Source: JBQCDV01 sp051960855 (GTDB lineage: Bacteria; Actinomycetota; Actinomycetes; JAJZTN01). Taken from it: a DNA stretch of 36,254 nt. Where the stretch lies: positions 1 through 36,254 of the forward strand of contig JBQCDV010000014.1 in NCBI GenBank assembly GCA_051960855.1, in the 5' to 3' direction. The notes beneath the pieces were generated by a model. It ran no database searches. It was not told the DNA's origin and saw only the letters and a program-made list of their open reading frames with translations. A program made the position numbers and the translations under genes. Of the stretch, positions 23,309 to 31,073 are shown in pieces; the stretch's first letter is position 1, and every line of letters starts with the position of its first letter.

Positions 23309-24247
23309 GTGGCCCGCGCTCGCAGCGCCCGCGACTCCGGCGCCGAGGGGCTTCTCGTCGTCGACAAGCCGGCTGGGTGGACGAGTCATGACGTCGTGGG
23401 GCGGGTGCGGCGGCTGTCGGGGACGCGTCGGGTCGGCCATGCCGGCACCCTCGACCCGATGGCGACCGGTGTCCTCCTGCTCGGTCTGGGGCGCGCGACC
23501 CGGCTGCTCGGCCACCTCGCCCTGACGGACAAGGACTACGACGCCACCGTCAGGCTGGGCGTGGCCACTGTGACGGACGACGCCGAGGGCGAGGTCACGC
23601 AGACGGCCGACCGCGCCCGCCTGCTCCCGGTGACCGACGACGAGATCGAAGCGGCCGTCGCGCGGCTGCGAGGCCCGATCCTGCAGGTCCCGTCGACGGT
23701 CAGCGCCATCAAGGTCGACGGTCAGCGCGCCTACGCGCGGGTGCGCAGCGGCGAGGATGTCGAGCTCGCCGCGCGCCCAGTCACGGTGAGCCGGTTTGAC
23801 GTCCGTGACATCCGGCGCAGCGAGGCGACCCTCGACGTCGACGTCAGCGTCACCTGCTCCAGCGGCACCTACGTCCGCGCGCTCGCCCGCGATGTCGGTG
23901 TCGACCTCGGCGTCGGAGGCCACCTCACCGCGCTGCGACGCACGCGCGTCGGGCCCTACCCGCTGTCGATGGCTGTTCCGCTGCCGGAGCCTGCTGCCGG
24001 CGAGGAGGGGCACCCTCGCCTACCGCTGCTCTCGCTGACAGATGCTGTGACAGCGGCGTTCCCCCGCCGCGAGGTCGATGCCGAGCGGGCCCGGCTCGTC
24101 CGTCACGGCGGCCGCCTGGCTCCGGCCGGCCTCGGCCCCGGGCCGGTTGGCGTCTTCGGGCCTGACAACGAGCTGCTGGCCCTCGTGGAGGAGGACGAGC
24201 AGGCGGCCCGTCCCCTGGTGGTGTTCGCGGCTACTCTCCCGGCATGA
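23309..24247 (+). CDS. truB: tRNA pseudouridine(55) synthase TruB
   Basis: Makes pseudouridine at position 55 of the tRNA T-loop. It has 312 residues. The catalytic Asp49 is in 'RVGHAGTLDPMATGVLLLGL'. Other family motifs are 'DKPAGWTSHDVVGRVRR', 'KDYDATVRLG', 'QVPSTVSAIKVDGQRAYARV' and 'SSGTYVRALARDVG', and a PUA-like C-terminal domain ends at 'ALVEEDEQAARPLVVF'. The GTG start is two bases after the rbfA stop and has no separate ribosome-binding site, so it is probably coupled. Its stop overlaps the ATG of kynU (ATGA, 24244-24247), and a possible kynU promoter element lies within its last codons. Confidence 0.95.
   Translation: MARARSARDSGAEGLLVVDKPAGWTSHDVVGRVRRLSGTRRVGHAGTLDPMATGVLLLGLGRATRLLGHLALTDKDYDATVRLGVATVTDDAEGEVTQTADRARLLPVTDDEIEAAVARLRGPILQVPSTVSAIKVDGQRAYARVRSGEDVELAARPVTVSRFDVRDIRRSEATLDVDVSVTCSSGTYVRALARDVGVDLGVGGHLTALRRTRVGPYPLSMAVPLPEPAAGEEGHPRLPLLSLTDAVTAAFPRREVDAERARLVRHGGRLAPAGLGPGPVGVFGPDNELLALVEEDEQAARPLVVFAATLPA
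24232..24237 (+). promoter_or_regulatory. Candidate -10 element inside truB for a leaderless kynU transcript
   Basis: TACTCT ends exactly 6 nt before the kynU ATG at 24244, predicting transcription from the A of the start codon, even though kynU also overlaps truB. A recognisable -35 is lacking. If real, kynU can be expressed independently of the translation operon. Confidence 0.4.
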
Positions 24248-25545
24248 CGACGACCGCCGACCCGGCCAGCCCTGGCATTCCGCTGCGTGAGGCCGCCGCC
24301 CGCGCCGCCGCGCTGGACGAGCGCGACCCCCTCGCCGCTGTCCGCGGGCGGTTCGACCTGCCGGATGGCCTGGTCTACCTCGACGGGAACTCTCTCGGCG
24401 CGTTGCCGGCGCACGTGCCCGCCGCCGTCGAGGACGTCGTTCGGCGGCAGTGGGGACGCGACCTCATCGCGTCGTGGAACACCGCCGACTGGTGGGGCGC
24501 CCCCGCCCGGGTCGGCCGCCGCATCGCCCGTCTCGTCGGCGCCGAGCCCGAGGCCGTCCTGTGCACCGACTCCACCACCGTCAACCTCTTCAAGGTGCTG
24601 GTGGCCGCGACCCGCGTCCAGCGCGCCGGTGCTGGCGAGGCCCGCGATGTGCTCGTCGTCGAGCCGGGAGCGTTCCCGACTGACCAGTACGTCGTCGACG
24701 CTGTCGCGTCGCTGCTCGGTCTGAGCGTTGAGCGCGTGACGGGCGCAGAGCTCCCCGGCTACCTGCAGACCTCCGGTGCCCGCGTCCTCGCCGTCACGCT
24801 GTCGGTCGTGGACTACCGCACCGGCGAGCTGCTGGACGTGCCCGGCCTGTCCGCCGCCGTGCAGGGCAGTGGCGCACTCGTCGTGTGGGACCTCTCGCAC
24901 GCCGCCGGCGCCGTCGACGTCGAGCTGGCGGCCGCCCGCGCCGACTTCGCCGTCGGCTGCGGCTACAAGTACCTCAACGGCGGCCCCGGCGCCCCCGCCT
25001 GGCTCTACGTCGCCCCGCGACACCTCGACGCCGCCGGCGACGCGGTCGCCAGCCCACTGTCGGGGTGGCACGGTCACGCTCGGCCGTTCGCGATGGAGGG
25101 CAGCTACGAGCCGAGGGCAGGCATCGAGCGGATGCGCGACGGGACGCCCCCGCTGCTGTCGATGCTCTCGCTGGAGGCCGCTCTCGACGTCTTCGACGAC
25201 CTGTCGATGGAGCAGGTGCGCGCCCGCAGCCTGTCGCTGACGTCGCTGTTCCTCGACCTCGTCGACGCCCACGTCCCCGAGGTCGAGGTCGTGACCTCTC
25301 GGCAGCCGGAACGTCGCGGAAGCCAGGTCGCGCTGCGGCACCCGGAGGCCTTCGGCCTCACGCAGGCGCTGATCAGCCGCCGCGTCGTCGGCGACTTCCG
25401 TGAGCCCGACATCGTGCGGCTCGGCTTCGCGCCGCTCTACGTCAGTCATGCCGACGTCGTCGCGACGGTCGAAGCGCTGCGCGCCGTGCTCGACGCGGGG
25501 GAGCACCTCGAGCAGCGCCACCAGCGCCGTTCGGTCGTGACCTGA
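24244..25545 (+). CDS. kynU: Kynureninase
   Basis: A PLP-dependent enzyme that splits kynurenine (or 3-hydroxykynurenine) into anthranilate (or 3-hydroxyanthranilate) and alanine, in tryptophan breakdown. It has 433 residues, near the usual 410-430. Lys242 in 'VGCGYKYLNGGPGAPAWLYV' is the PLP Schiff-base lysine, 'LVVWDLSHAAGAVDVEL' carries the cofactor-ring Asp and His, and the early motif is 'LVYLDGNSLGALPAHVPAAV'. 'LCTDSTTVNLFKVLVAA' is the phosphate-binding region. It overlaps truB by ATGA and is followed by ribF. No other kynurenine-pathway gene (tryptophan dioxygenase, formamidase) is in the window, so its place in this translation/RNA cluster is unusual. Confidence 0.93.
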   Translation: MTTTADPASPGIPLREAAARAAALDERDPLAAVRGRFDLPDGLVYLDGNSLGALPAHVPAAVEDVVRRQWGRDLIASWNTADWWGAPARVGRRIARLVGAEPEAVLCTDSTTVNLFKVLVAATRVQRAGAGEARDVLVVEPGAFPTDQYVVDAVASLLGLSVERVTGAELPGYLQTSGARVLAVTLSVVDYRTGELLDVPGLSAAVQGSGALVVWDLSHAAGAVDVELAAARADFAVGCGYKYLNGGPGAPAWLYVAPRHLDAAGDAVASPLSGWHGHARPFAMEGSYEPRAGIERMRDGTPPLLSMLSLEAALDVFDDLSMEQVRARSLSLTSLFLDLVDAHVPEVEVVTSRQPERRGSQVALRHPEAFGLTQALISRRVVGDFREPDIVRLGFAPLYVSHADVVATVEALRAVLDAGEHLEQRHQRRSVVT

Positions 25546-25561
25546 GCGGGAGACGCTGAGC

Positions 25562-25591
25562 CGGCGCACCCAGCCCCGGCGCACCCAGCCC
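25562..25591. repeat. Perfect two-copy 15-bp tandem repeat before ribF
   Basis: CGGCGCACCCAGCCC occurs twice back to back (25562-25576, 25577-25591) in the 82-bp gap between kynU and ribF, 24 bp upstream of the proposed ribF -10 element. It would lie around or just above the -35 region. Confidence 0.85.
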
Positions 25592-25614
25592 CGCTGCCCC
25601 TCGGCCTGGCGCCG

Positions 25615-25620
25615 TAGCCT
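25615..25620 (+). promoter_or_regulatory. Candidate -10 element of ribF (leaderless or near-leaderless)
   Basis: TAGCCT ends 7 nt before the ribF GTG at 25628, and no ribosome-binding site is present. It is identical to the hexamer proposed for the PucR-type regulator gene. No clear -35. Confidence 0.45.
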
Positions 25621-25627
25621 TGCCCCC

Positions 25628-26602
25628 GTGCTGCGCTGGGGAGACGTCACGGAGATACCGGAGGGCTTCGGCCCCAGCGTCGTGAGCATCGGGGTGTTCG
25701 ACGGGGTGCACCGCGGCCACCGCGCCGTCATCGGTGCGGCCGTGTCCGGCGCGCGCGAGCTGGGCGCGCAGTCGGTTGTCGTGACCTTCGACCCACACCC
25801 GCTGCACGTGCTGCGTCCCGACGCCGCCCTGCCGCTGGTGTCCTCGCTGTCGCACCGCTTGGCGCTGCTGGAGGAGCTCGGCGTCGACGCCGCGCTCGTG
25901 CTGCCCTTCGACCGGGAGCGCGCCGGGCAGAGCCCCGAGGACTTCGTCGCAGAGCTCCTGGTCTCCCGGCTGCACGCGCGACGGGTGGTGGTGGGCGACG
26001 ACTTCCGCTTCGGGGCCAAGGCCGCTGGCGATGTGCCGCTGCTGCGACGGCTGGGGGCCAGCGCCGGCTTCGACGTCGTGGCCGTCACGGCTGTGGGGGA
26101 CGACGAGCGGTGGTCGTCGACGCTGGTGCGCCGTCTCGTCGCGAACGGCGACGTCGCGGGTGCAGCTGCTGTGCTCGGGCGGGCGTTCCGGGTGGAGGGC
26201 GAAGTGGTGCACGGCGACCACCGTGGCCGCGAGATCGGCTACCCCACGGCCAACTTGGCCAGCGACAGCGCAGCGCTGATCCCCGCCGACGGCGTCTACG
26301 CCGGGTGGCTCGTCCGGGCCGACGGCGCGCGGCTTCCCGCTGCCATCTCGATCGGGACCAACCCCACCTTTGACGGCCAGCAGCGGCGGGTCGAGGGCTA
26401 TGCGCTGGACCGCAACGACCTCGACCTCTACGGGGAGCACATCGCCTACGACTTCGTGGCCCGGCTGCGCGACACGCTGCGCTTCGACACCGTCGACGCA
26501 CTGCTCGAGCAGATGGCCCAGGATGTCGACACCTCGCGCGACCTGCTCCGAGGGGCGGCCGAGGGCCAGGCGGCGGATTTCGGGCGAGACACGGCCGGCT
26601 GA
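25628..26602 (+). CDS. ribF: Bifunctional riboflavin kinase / FAD synthetase
   Basis: Converts riboflavin to FMN and then FAD. It has 324 residues in two domains. The N-terminal FMN adenylyltransferase (1-180) carries 'VSIGVFDGVHRGHRAVIGAA' with its nucleotidyltransferase G-x-H motif, 'VVTFDPHPLHVLRP' and 'RVVVGDDFRFGAKAAGD'. The C-terminal flavokinase (190-310) carries 'GREIGYPTANLASD', 'IPADGVYAGWLV', 'AAISIGTNPTFDG' and 'RLRDTLRFDTVDAL'. GTG 25628 is used because the family N-terminus begins here and a -10 element lies 7 nt upstream. truB-ribF-rpsO is a conserved order, here with kynU inserted between truB and ribF. Confidence 0.95.
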   Translation: MLRWGDVTEIPEGFGPSVVSIGVFDGVHRGHRAVIGAAVSGARELGAQSVVVTFDPHPLHVLRPDAALPLVSSLSHRLALLEELGVDAALVLPFDRERAGQSPEDFVAELLVSRLHARRVVVGDDFRFGAKAAGDVPLLRRLGASAGFDVVAVTAVGDDERWSSTLVRRLVANGDVAGAAAVLGRAFRVEGEVVHGDHRGREIGYPTANLASDSAALIPADGVYAGWLVRADGARLPAAISIGTNPTFDGQQRRVEGYALDRNDLDLYGEHIAYDFVARLRDTLRFDTVDALLEQMAQDVDTSRDLLRGAAEGQAADFGRDTAG

Positions 26603-26608
26603 TAGCCT
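26603..26608 (+). promoter_or_regulatory. Candidate -10 element of rpsO
   Basis: TAGCCT overlaps the base right after the ribF stop and predicts a start near 26615, giving an 80-nt rpsO leader. The leader begins with a small hairpin (CCGGTG, TTC loop, CACCGG at 26616-26630). S15 controls its own translation through leader structures in several bacteria; whether that happens here is not known. The -35 match is weak. Confidence 0.4.
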
Positions 26609-26695
26609 GACCGAGCCGGTGTTCCACCGGTGTGAGGCACGCCTGCCCATGTGTTGAGGACCGTGGGCGCTCACAGACTCCCGGGAGACCAGCGC

Positions 26696-26965
26696 ATGGC
26701 GCTCGACACCGACACCAAGAAGTCCATCCTTGCCGAGTACGGCACCTCCGAGGGCGACACCGGCTCTCCCGAGGCGCAGGTCGCGCTGCTGTCCAAGCGG
26801 ATCGCGGACCTGACGGAGCACCTGAAGTACCACAAGCACGACCACCACAGCCGTCGTGGCCTCCTGCTGCTCGTCGGCCGCCGTCGGCGGCTGCTGCAGT
26901 ACCTCGCCAAGAAGGACATCAACCGCTACCGGCAGCTCATCGAGCGCCTCGGTCTGCGCCGCTGA
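26696..26965 (+). CDS. rpsO: 30S ribosomal protein S15
   Basis: Primary-binding protein of the small subunit that contacts helices 20-22 of 16S rRNA and forms a bridge to 23S rRNA. The product has 89 residues, the standard length, and is full length: 'EYGTSEGDTGSPEAQVALLS', 'KRIADLTEHLKYHKHDHHSR', 'RGLLLLVGRRRRLLQYLAKK' and 'YRQLIERLGLRR'. The ATG has a GGGAGA site 7 nt upstream; an upstream in-frame start is not conserved. It is followed by a hairpin terminator and then pnp, the usual rpsO-pnp order. Confidence 0.97.
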   Translation: MALDTDTKKSILAEYGTSEGDTGSPEAQVALLSKRIADLTEHLKYHKHDHHSRRGLLLLVGRRRRLLQYLAKKDINRYRQLIERLGLRR

Positions 26966-26980
26966 CGTCCTGCTGCAGGG

Positions 26981-27009
26981 GAGCGGTCCCCGGTCCTCGG
27001 GGGCCGCTC
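26981..27009 (+). terminator. Hairpin terminator between rpsO and pnp
   Basis: GAGCGGTCCCCG pairs with CGGGGGCCGCTC (12 bp, one G-T wobble) around a short loop, 16 nt after the rpsO stop, followed by a weakly T-containing stretch (TTCGCCGTT). In Streptomyces and E. coli the rpsO-pnp intergenic hairpin is a known RNase III target, so it may be a processing site as well as a partial terminator. Confidence 0.65.
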
Positions 27010-27117
27010 TTCGCCGTTGTACGGCACGCCTAACAGAACATCTCCGAACGGCTCGGCTCGAGGCCATCGGTCTCGCCGGCCACGTCGGTCCTCGCCGGTC
27101 CTCGGTAGTGATGTCCG

Positions 27118-27233
27118 GACCTCGAGCGCCTGCGACAGCAGCGCTCTCAAGCCCCGGGCGTCTCGATCGAAGACCGGCCGCCCACCGACACCAGCCGGCT
27201 GCGCCTCGCGTCGCGAGGTGACCACTCGAGGTC
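27118..27233 (+). promoter_or_regulatory. Structured pnp 5' leader
   Basis: The gap 27010-27265 (256 bp) holds no credible gene. It contains a 9-bp long-range inverted repeat, GACCTCGAG (27118-27126) with CTCGAGGTC (27225-27233). This encloses a tight 7-bp palindrome, CCTCGCG-T-CGCGAGG (27204-27218). The second arm ends 32 nt before the pnp ATG. Such folding fits the known theme of pnp mRNA autoregulation through leader processing, but the specific structure is my inference. Confidence 0.45.
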
Positions 27234-27265
27234 GCGCCGTTCCTTCCCAGGAATGGAGGACCCGC

Positions 27266-29533
27266 ATGGAGGGTCTTGACCCCCAGCAGTCCGTCGCGAC
27301 GATCGACAACGGTCGTTTCGGCACCCGCACCATCCGCTTCGAGACCGGGCGTCTCGCCCGCCAGGCGGCAGGCTCGGCCGTGGCCTACCTCGACGAGGAG
27401 ACGATGCTCCTCTCGGCCACGACGGCGTCGAAGGCGCCCAAGGAGCAGTTCGACTTCTTCCCCCTGACAGTCGACGTCGAGGAGAAGATGTACGCCGCCG
27501 GGCGCATCCCCGGCTCGTTCTTCCGCCGCGAGGGCCGGCCGTCCGAGGACGCCATCCTGACCTGTCGGCTCATCGACCGCCCGCTGCGCCCGACCTTCGT
27601 CAAGGGCCTGCGCAACGAGGTCCAGGTCGTCGTGACCGTCCTCGCGCTGCACCCGCGTGACCTGTACGACGTCGTCGCGATAAACGCCGCGTCCCTGTCC
27701 ACCCAGCTGGCGGGGCTGCCCTTCTCCGGCCCGATCGGCGGCGTCCGCGTTGCGCTGATCAGCGACGACCAGGGCGACCAGTGGGTGGCGTTCCCGACCC
27801 ACGAGCAGATCGAGGCGGCTGTCTTCGACATGGTCGTGGCCGGCCGCGTCGTCGAGTCCGGTGACGTCGCGATCATGATGGTCGAGGCGGAGGCCACCAC
27901 GAGCGCGTGGAACCTCGTCAAGGGTGAGGGCCGCACCGCCCCCACCGAGGAGGTCGTCGCCCAGGGCCTCGAGGCCGCCAAGCCCTTCATTGCCGAGCTC
28001 TGCCGCGCGCAGGCCGAGCTCGCGGAGAAGGCCGCCAAGCCGACCTCGGAGTTCCCCGTCTTCCTCGAGTACCAGCCCGACGTGTTCGACGCCGTCGCCG
28101 CCGCCGTCGAGGGTGAGCTGTCCACCGCGCTGACGATCGCGGGCAAGCAGGAGCGCGAGGCCGAGCTCGACCGCATCAAGGAGCTGGCCTACGAGCGGGT
28201 CGGCGAGCAGTTCGCCGGACGTGAGAAGGAGATCGGCGGCGCCCTGCGCGCGCTGACCAAGAAGGTCGTGCGCCAGCGGATCCTCCGCGACAAGGTGCGC
28301 ATCGACGGCCGTGGCCTGCGCGACATCCGGCCCCTGTCCGCCGAGGTCGAGGTCGTGCCGCGCGTGCACGGGTCGGCGCTGTTCGAGCGCGGCGAGACCC
28401 AGATCCTGGGCATCACGACGCTGAACATGCTGCGCATGGAGCAGCAGCTCGACACGCTCAACCCCGAGACGCGCAAGCGCTACATGCACAACTACAACTT
28501 CCCGCCCTACAGCACCGGCGAGACCGGCCGTGTGGGCTCCCCGAAGCGCCGCGAGATCGGCCATGGCGCTCTGGCCGAGCGGGCGCTGCTGCCCGTGCTG
28601 CCCAGCCGCGAGGACTTCCCCTACGCGATCCGGCAGGTCAGCGAGGCGCTCGGCTCCAACGGCTCGACCTCGATGGGTTCGGTCTGCGCGTCCACGATGT
28701 CGCTGCTCAACGCCGGTGTGCCGCTGCGCGCGCCGGTCGCCGGCATCGCCATGGGCCTGGTGTCGGACACCGTCGACGGCGAGACCTCCTACGCGGCGCT
28801 GACCGACATCCTCGGCGCCGAGGATGCCTACGGCGACATGGACTTCAAGGTGGCCGGCACCAAGGAGTTCGTCACCGCCATCCAGCTGGACACCAAGCTC
28901 GACGGCATCCCCGCCTCGGTGCTGGCCGGCGCGCTGACCCAGGCCCGCGAGGCCCGGCTGCACATCCTCGACGTGATGCTCGAGGCCATCGACGCACCCG
29001 ACGAGATGTCGCCGTTCGCTCCGCGCATCATCACCATCAAGATCCCCGTCGACCAGATCGGCGCGGTCATCGGCCCCAAGGGCAAGATGATCAACCAGAT
29101 CCAGGACGACACCGGCGCCGACATCACGATCGAGGACGACGGCACGATCTACATCGGTGCCGCCGACGGGCCGGCCGCGGAGGCTGCCCGCACGATGATC
29201 AACGGCATCGCCAACCCGACGCAGCCCGAGGTCGGCGAGCGCTACCTCGGCACCGTCGTCAAGACGACGTCGTTCGGTGCGTTCGTCTCGCTGCTGCCCG
29301 GCAAGGACGGCCTGCTGCACATCTCGCAGCTGCGCAAGATCGCCGGCGGCAAGCGCGTCGAGAACGTCGAGGACGTCGTGCAGGTCGGCCAGAAGCTGCA
29401 GGTGGAGATCGCCGAGATCGACCAGCGCGGCAAGCTCTCGCTGATTCCGGTCGTCGAGGGCGAGGGTGACGCAGCTGACAGCTCGGACTCCGCCGCTGCT
29501 GCTGACGCCGCCGCGACCGCGGCCGCTGAGTGA
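27266..29533 (+). CDS. pnp: Polyribonucleotide nucleotidyltransferase (PNPase)
   Basis: 3'-to-5' phosphorolytic exoribonuclease of RNA decay, also making (p)ppGpp-related or polymer products in actinomycetes (guanosine pentaphosphate synthetase, GpsI). It has 755 residues. The first RNase PH domain has 'YAAGRIPGSFFRREGRPSED'. An all-helical linker follows, then the second RNase PH domain with 'DIRPLSAEVEVVPRVHGSAL' and 'ERALLPVLPSREDFPYAIRQ'. The KH domain shows 'IGAVIGPKGKMINQIQDDTG', and the S1 domain 'GTVVKTTSFGAFVSLLPGKD'. It ends in an Ala/Asp tail. ATG 27266 has a GGAGGA site; an open frame upstream to 27017 is spurious. The stop overlaps the M16 peptidase start. Confidence 0.97.
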   Translation: MEGLDPQQSVATIDNGRFGTRTIRFETGRLARQAAGSAVAYLDEETMLLSATTASKAPKEQFDFFPLTVDVEEKMYAAGRIPGSFFRREGRPSEDAILTCRLIDRPLRPTFVKGLRNEVQVVVTVLALHPRDLYDVVAINAASLSTQLAGLPFSGPIGGVRVALISDDQGDQWVAFPTHEQIEAAVFDMVVAGRVVESGDVAIMMVEAEATTSAWNLVKGEGRTAPTEEVVAQGLEAAKPFIAELCRAQAELAEKAAKPTSEFPVFLEYQPDVFDAVAAAVEGELSTALTIAGKQEREAELDRIKELAYERVGEQFAGREKEIGGALRALTKKVVRQRILRDKVRIDGRGLRDIRPLSAEVEVVPRVHGSALFERGETQILGITTLNMLRMEQQLDTLNPETRKRYMHNYNFPPYSTGETGRVGSPKRREIGHGALAERALLPVLPSREDFPYAIRQVSEALGSNGSTSMGSVCASTMSLLNAGVPLRAPVAGIAMGLVSDTVDGETSYAALTDILGAEDAYGDMDFKVAGTKEFVTAIQLDTKLDGIPASVLAGALTQAREARLHILDVMLEAIDAPDEMSPFAPRIITIKIPVDQIGAVIGPKGKMINQIQDDTGADITIEDDGTIYIGAADGPAAEAARTMINGIANPTQPEVGERYLGTVVKTTSFGAFVSLLPGKDGLLHISQLRKIAGGKRVENVEDVVQVGQKLQVEIAEIDQRGKLSLIPVVEGEGDAADSSDSAAAADAAATAAAE

Positions 29534-30861
29534 CGCCTCGCGCAGACGCGCAGCGCGTCGGCTCGACGCTGACGCTCGCCCCGGGCAGTGACGGGGCGGG
29601 CGTCATCCGCCGCACCGTGCTGCCCGGCGGCGTGCGCGTCATCACCGAGAGCGTGCCGGCTCTGCGCTCGGTGGCGCTCGGCTACTGGGTGGGCGTCGGG
29701 TCGCGTGTCGAGGCCCCGCGCCTCGCCGGTGCCGCGCACTACCTCGAGCACCTGCTCTTCAAGGGCACCCGGCGTCGCAGCGCGCTGGATATCTCCAGCG
29801 CGATCGACGCCGTCGGCGGCGAGATCAACGCGTTCACGGGCAAGGAGTACACCTGCTTCTACGCCCGCGTGCTGGACGAGGACCTGCCGCTGGCCGTCGA
29901 CGTCCTGACCGACGTCGTGACGAGCTCGGTGATCCGCAGTGAGGACGTGGACGCCGAGCGCGGCGTCGTGCTCGAGGAGATCGCGATGCACGACGACGAC
30001 CCGACGGACGTCGTTCATGAGCAGTTCGGCCAGCTCGTGCTGGGCGACTCGCCGCTCGGGCGTCCGATCCTCGGCACGGTCGACTCCATCACGTCCATGA
30101 CGCGTGCCGCGGTGTCGGGCTACTACCGGCGCCGCTACCAGCCGGACAATCTCGTCATCGCGGCGGCCGGCGCTCTCGACCACGCCACTGTCGTGCGGCA
30201 CGTCCGCAAGGCACTGCGGGGGACGGGGTTCGAGACCGGCGACCGCCGGCCCCGCCCGCCCCGCAGCGGCCGGGACTCGGTCCTGCGCCGGGCTTCGGAC
30301 GTGCGGCTGGTCAAGCGCAAGACCGAGCAGGCGCACCTGCTCGTCGGGGGACCTGCGCTCGACCGGAATGACGAGCGGCGCTTCGCCCTCGGCGTCCTCA
30401 ACGCAGCCCTCGGCGGCGGCATGAGCTCGCGGCTCTTCCAGGAGGTCCGGGAGAAGCGCGGCCTGGCCTACAGTGTCTACAGCTACACCCAGCAGTTCGC
30501 CGACGCGGGACTGTTCGGCGTCTACGTCGGCTGCCAGCCGGCACGGGCCGGAGCTGTGGTCGACCTGGTGCGCGAGCAGCTCGCCGACGTCGCCGCTCAC
30601 GGCATCAGTGCCGAGGAGCTCGAGCGGGGCAAGGGGCAGCTGCGTGGCGGCATGGTCCTGGGTCTGGAGGACACCGGCTCGCGCATGAGCCGCATCGGCA
30701 AGAGCGAGCTGTCCCACGGCGACCTGCTCAGCGTGGACGACGTCCTGACCCGTGTCGCCCAGGTGACAGCGGACGACATCGCCGAGGTGGCCGCGGCTGT
30801 GCTGCCACAGGCCACCGCGGTCGCCGCCGTCGGCCCCCTGCAGGAGAAGGTCCTCGCCTAG
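29530..30861 (+). CDS. M16 family zinc metallopeptidase (PepR-like)
   Basis: A 443-residue pitrilysin-type peptidase. The inverted zinc motif H-x-x-E-H is His70-Y-L-E73-His74 in 'GAAHYLEHLLFKGT', and the third ligand Glu150 is in 'ERGVVLEEIAM', exactly 76 residues on as in the family. The C-terminal half has the R/Y pair region 'GGGMSSRLFQEVREKRGLAY'. The enzyme should degrade peptides in the cytoplasm or process a specific substrate. It is the standard neighbour of pnp in actinobacteria (pepR, Rv2782c in M. tuberculosis). The GTG start overlaps the pnp stop (GTGA), so the two are coupled. A strong hairpin terminator follows. Confidence 0.93.
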   Translation: MTPRADAQRVGSTLTLAPGSDGAGVIRRTVLPGGVRVITESVPALRSVALGYWVGVGSRVEAPRLAGAAHYLEHLLFKGTRRRSALDISSAIDAVGGEINAFTGKEYTCFYARVLDEDLPLAVDVLTDVVTSSVIRSEDVDAERGVVLEEIAMHDDDPTDVVHEQFGQLVLGDSPLGRPILGTVDSITSMTRAAVSGYYRRRYQPDNLVIAAAGALDHATVVRHVRKALRGTGFETGDRRPRPPRSGRDSVLRRASDVRLVKRKTEQAHLLVGGPALDRNDERRFALGVLNAALGGGMSSRLFQEVREKRGLAYSVYSYTQQFADAGLFGVYVGCQPARAGAVVDLVREQLADVAAHGISAEELERGKGQLRGGMVLGLEDTGSRMSRIGKSELSHGDLLSVDDVLTRVAQVTADDIAEVAAAVLPQATAVAAVGPLQEKVLA

Positions 30862-30892
30862 CAGAGCAGCAGGGCACAGCAGAGCAGAGCAC

Positions 30893-30922
30893 AGCCGGTC
30901 GTCCCTCTGGGGGCGGCCGGCT
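30893..30922 (+). terminator. Terminator hairpin after the M16 peptidase gene
   Basis: AGCCGGTCGTCCC pairs with GGGGGCGGCCGGCT (about 13 bp with two G-T wobbles, small loop), 31 nt after the stop. It lacks a T-run, as is common for actinobacterial terminators. It closes the rpsO-pnp-M16 unit. The bases just before it (30862-30892) are an imperfect GCAGAGCA repeat. Confidence 0.6.
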
Positions 30923-31073
30923 GCCTCATGCGAGGGGGAGGGCTCCCGGGAGTCGCCGTCATCCTCGTGCAACCTCGCCGCTGTACCGGGGCGTGTTACG
31001 AGGGCAACAAGCGCCAGCGCAAGGGTCGCCGGCGTCCTGTCCGGATCGTGCTGACCGCCCTGATGGGGGAGAC

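Noticed and set aside
25442..29320. A 1292-codon open frame on the minus strand across kynU, ribF, rpsO and pnp
   Set aside because: It spans four certain plus-strand genes and their terminators, has no recognisable domain, and is an artefact of GC-rich codon bias.
31000..31020. TGTTACGAGGGCAACA-like sequence before the lipoprotein as an MtrA-type site
   Set aside because: Only four bases pair as arms and I cannot match a full consensus.
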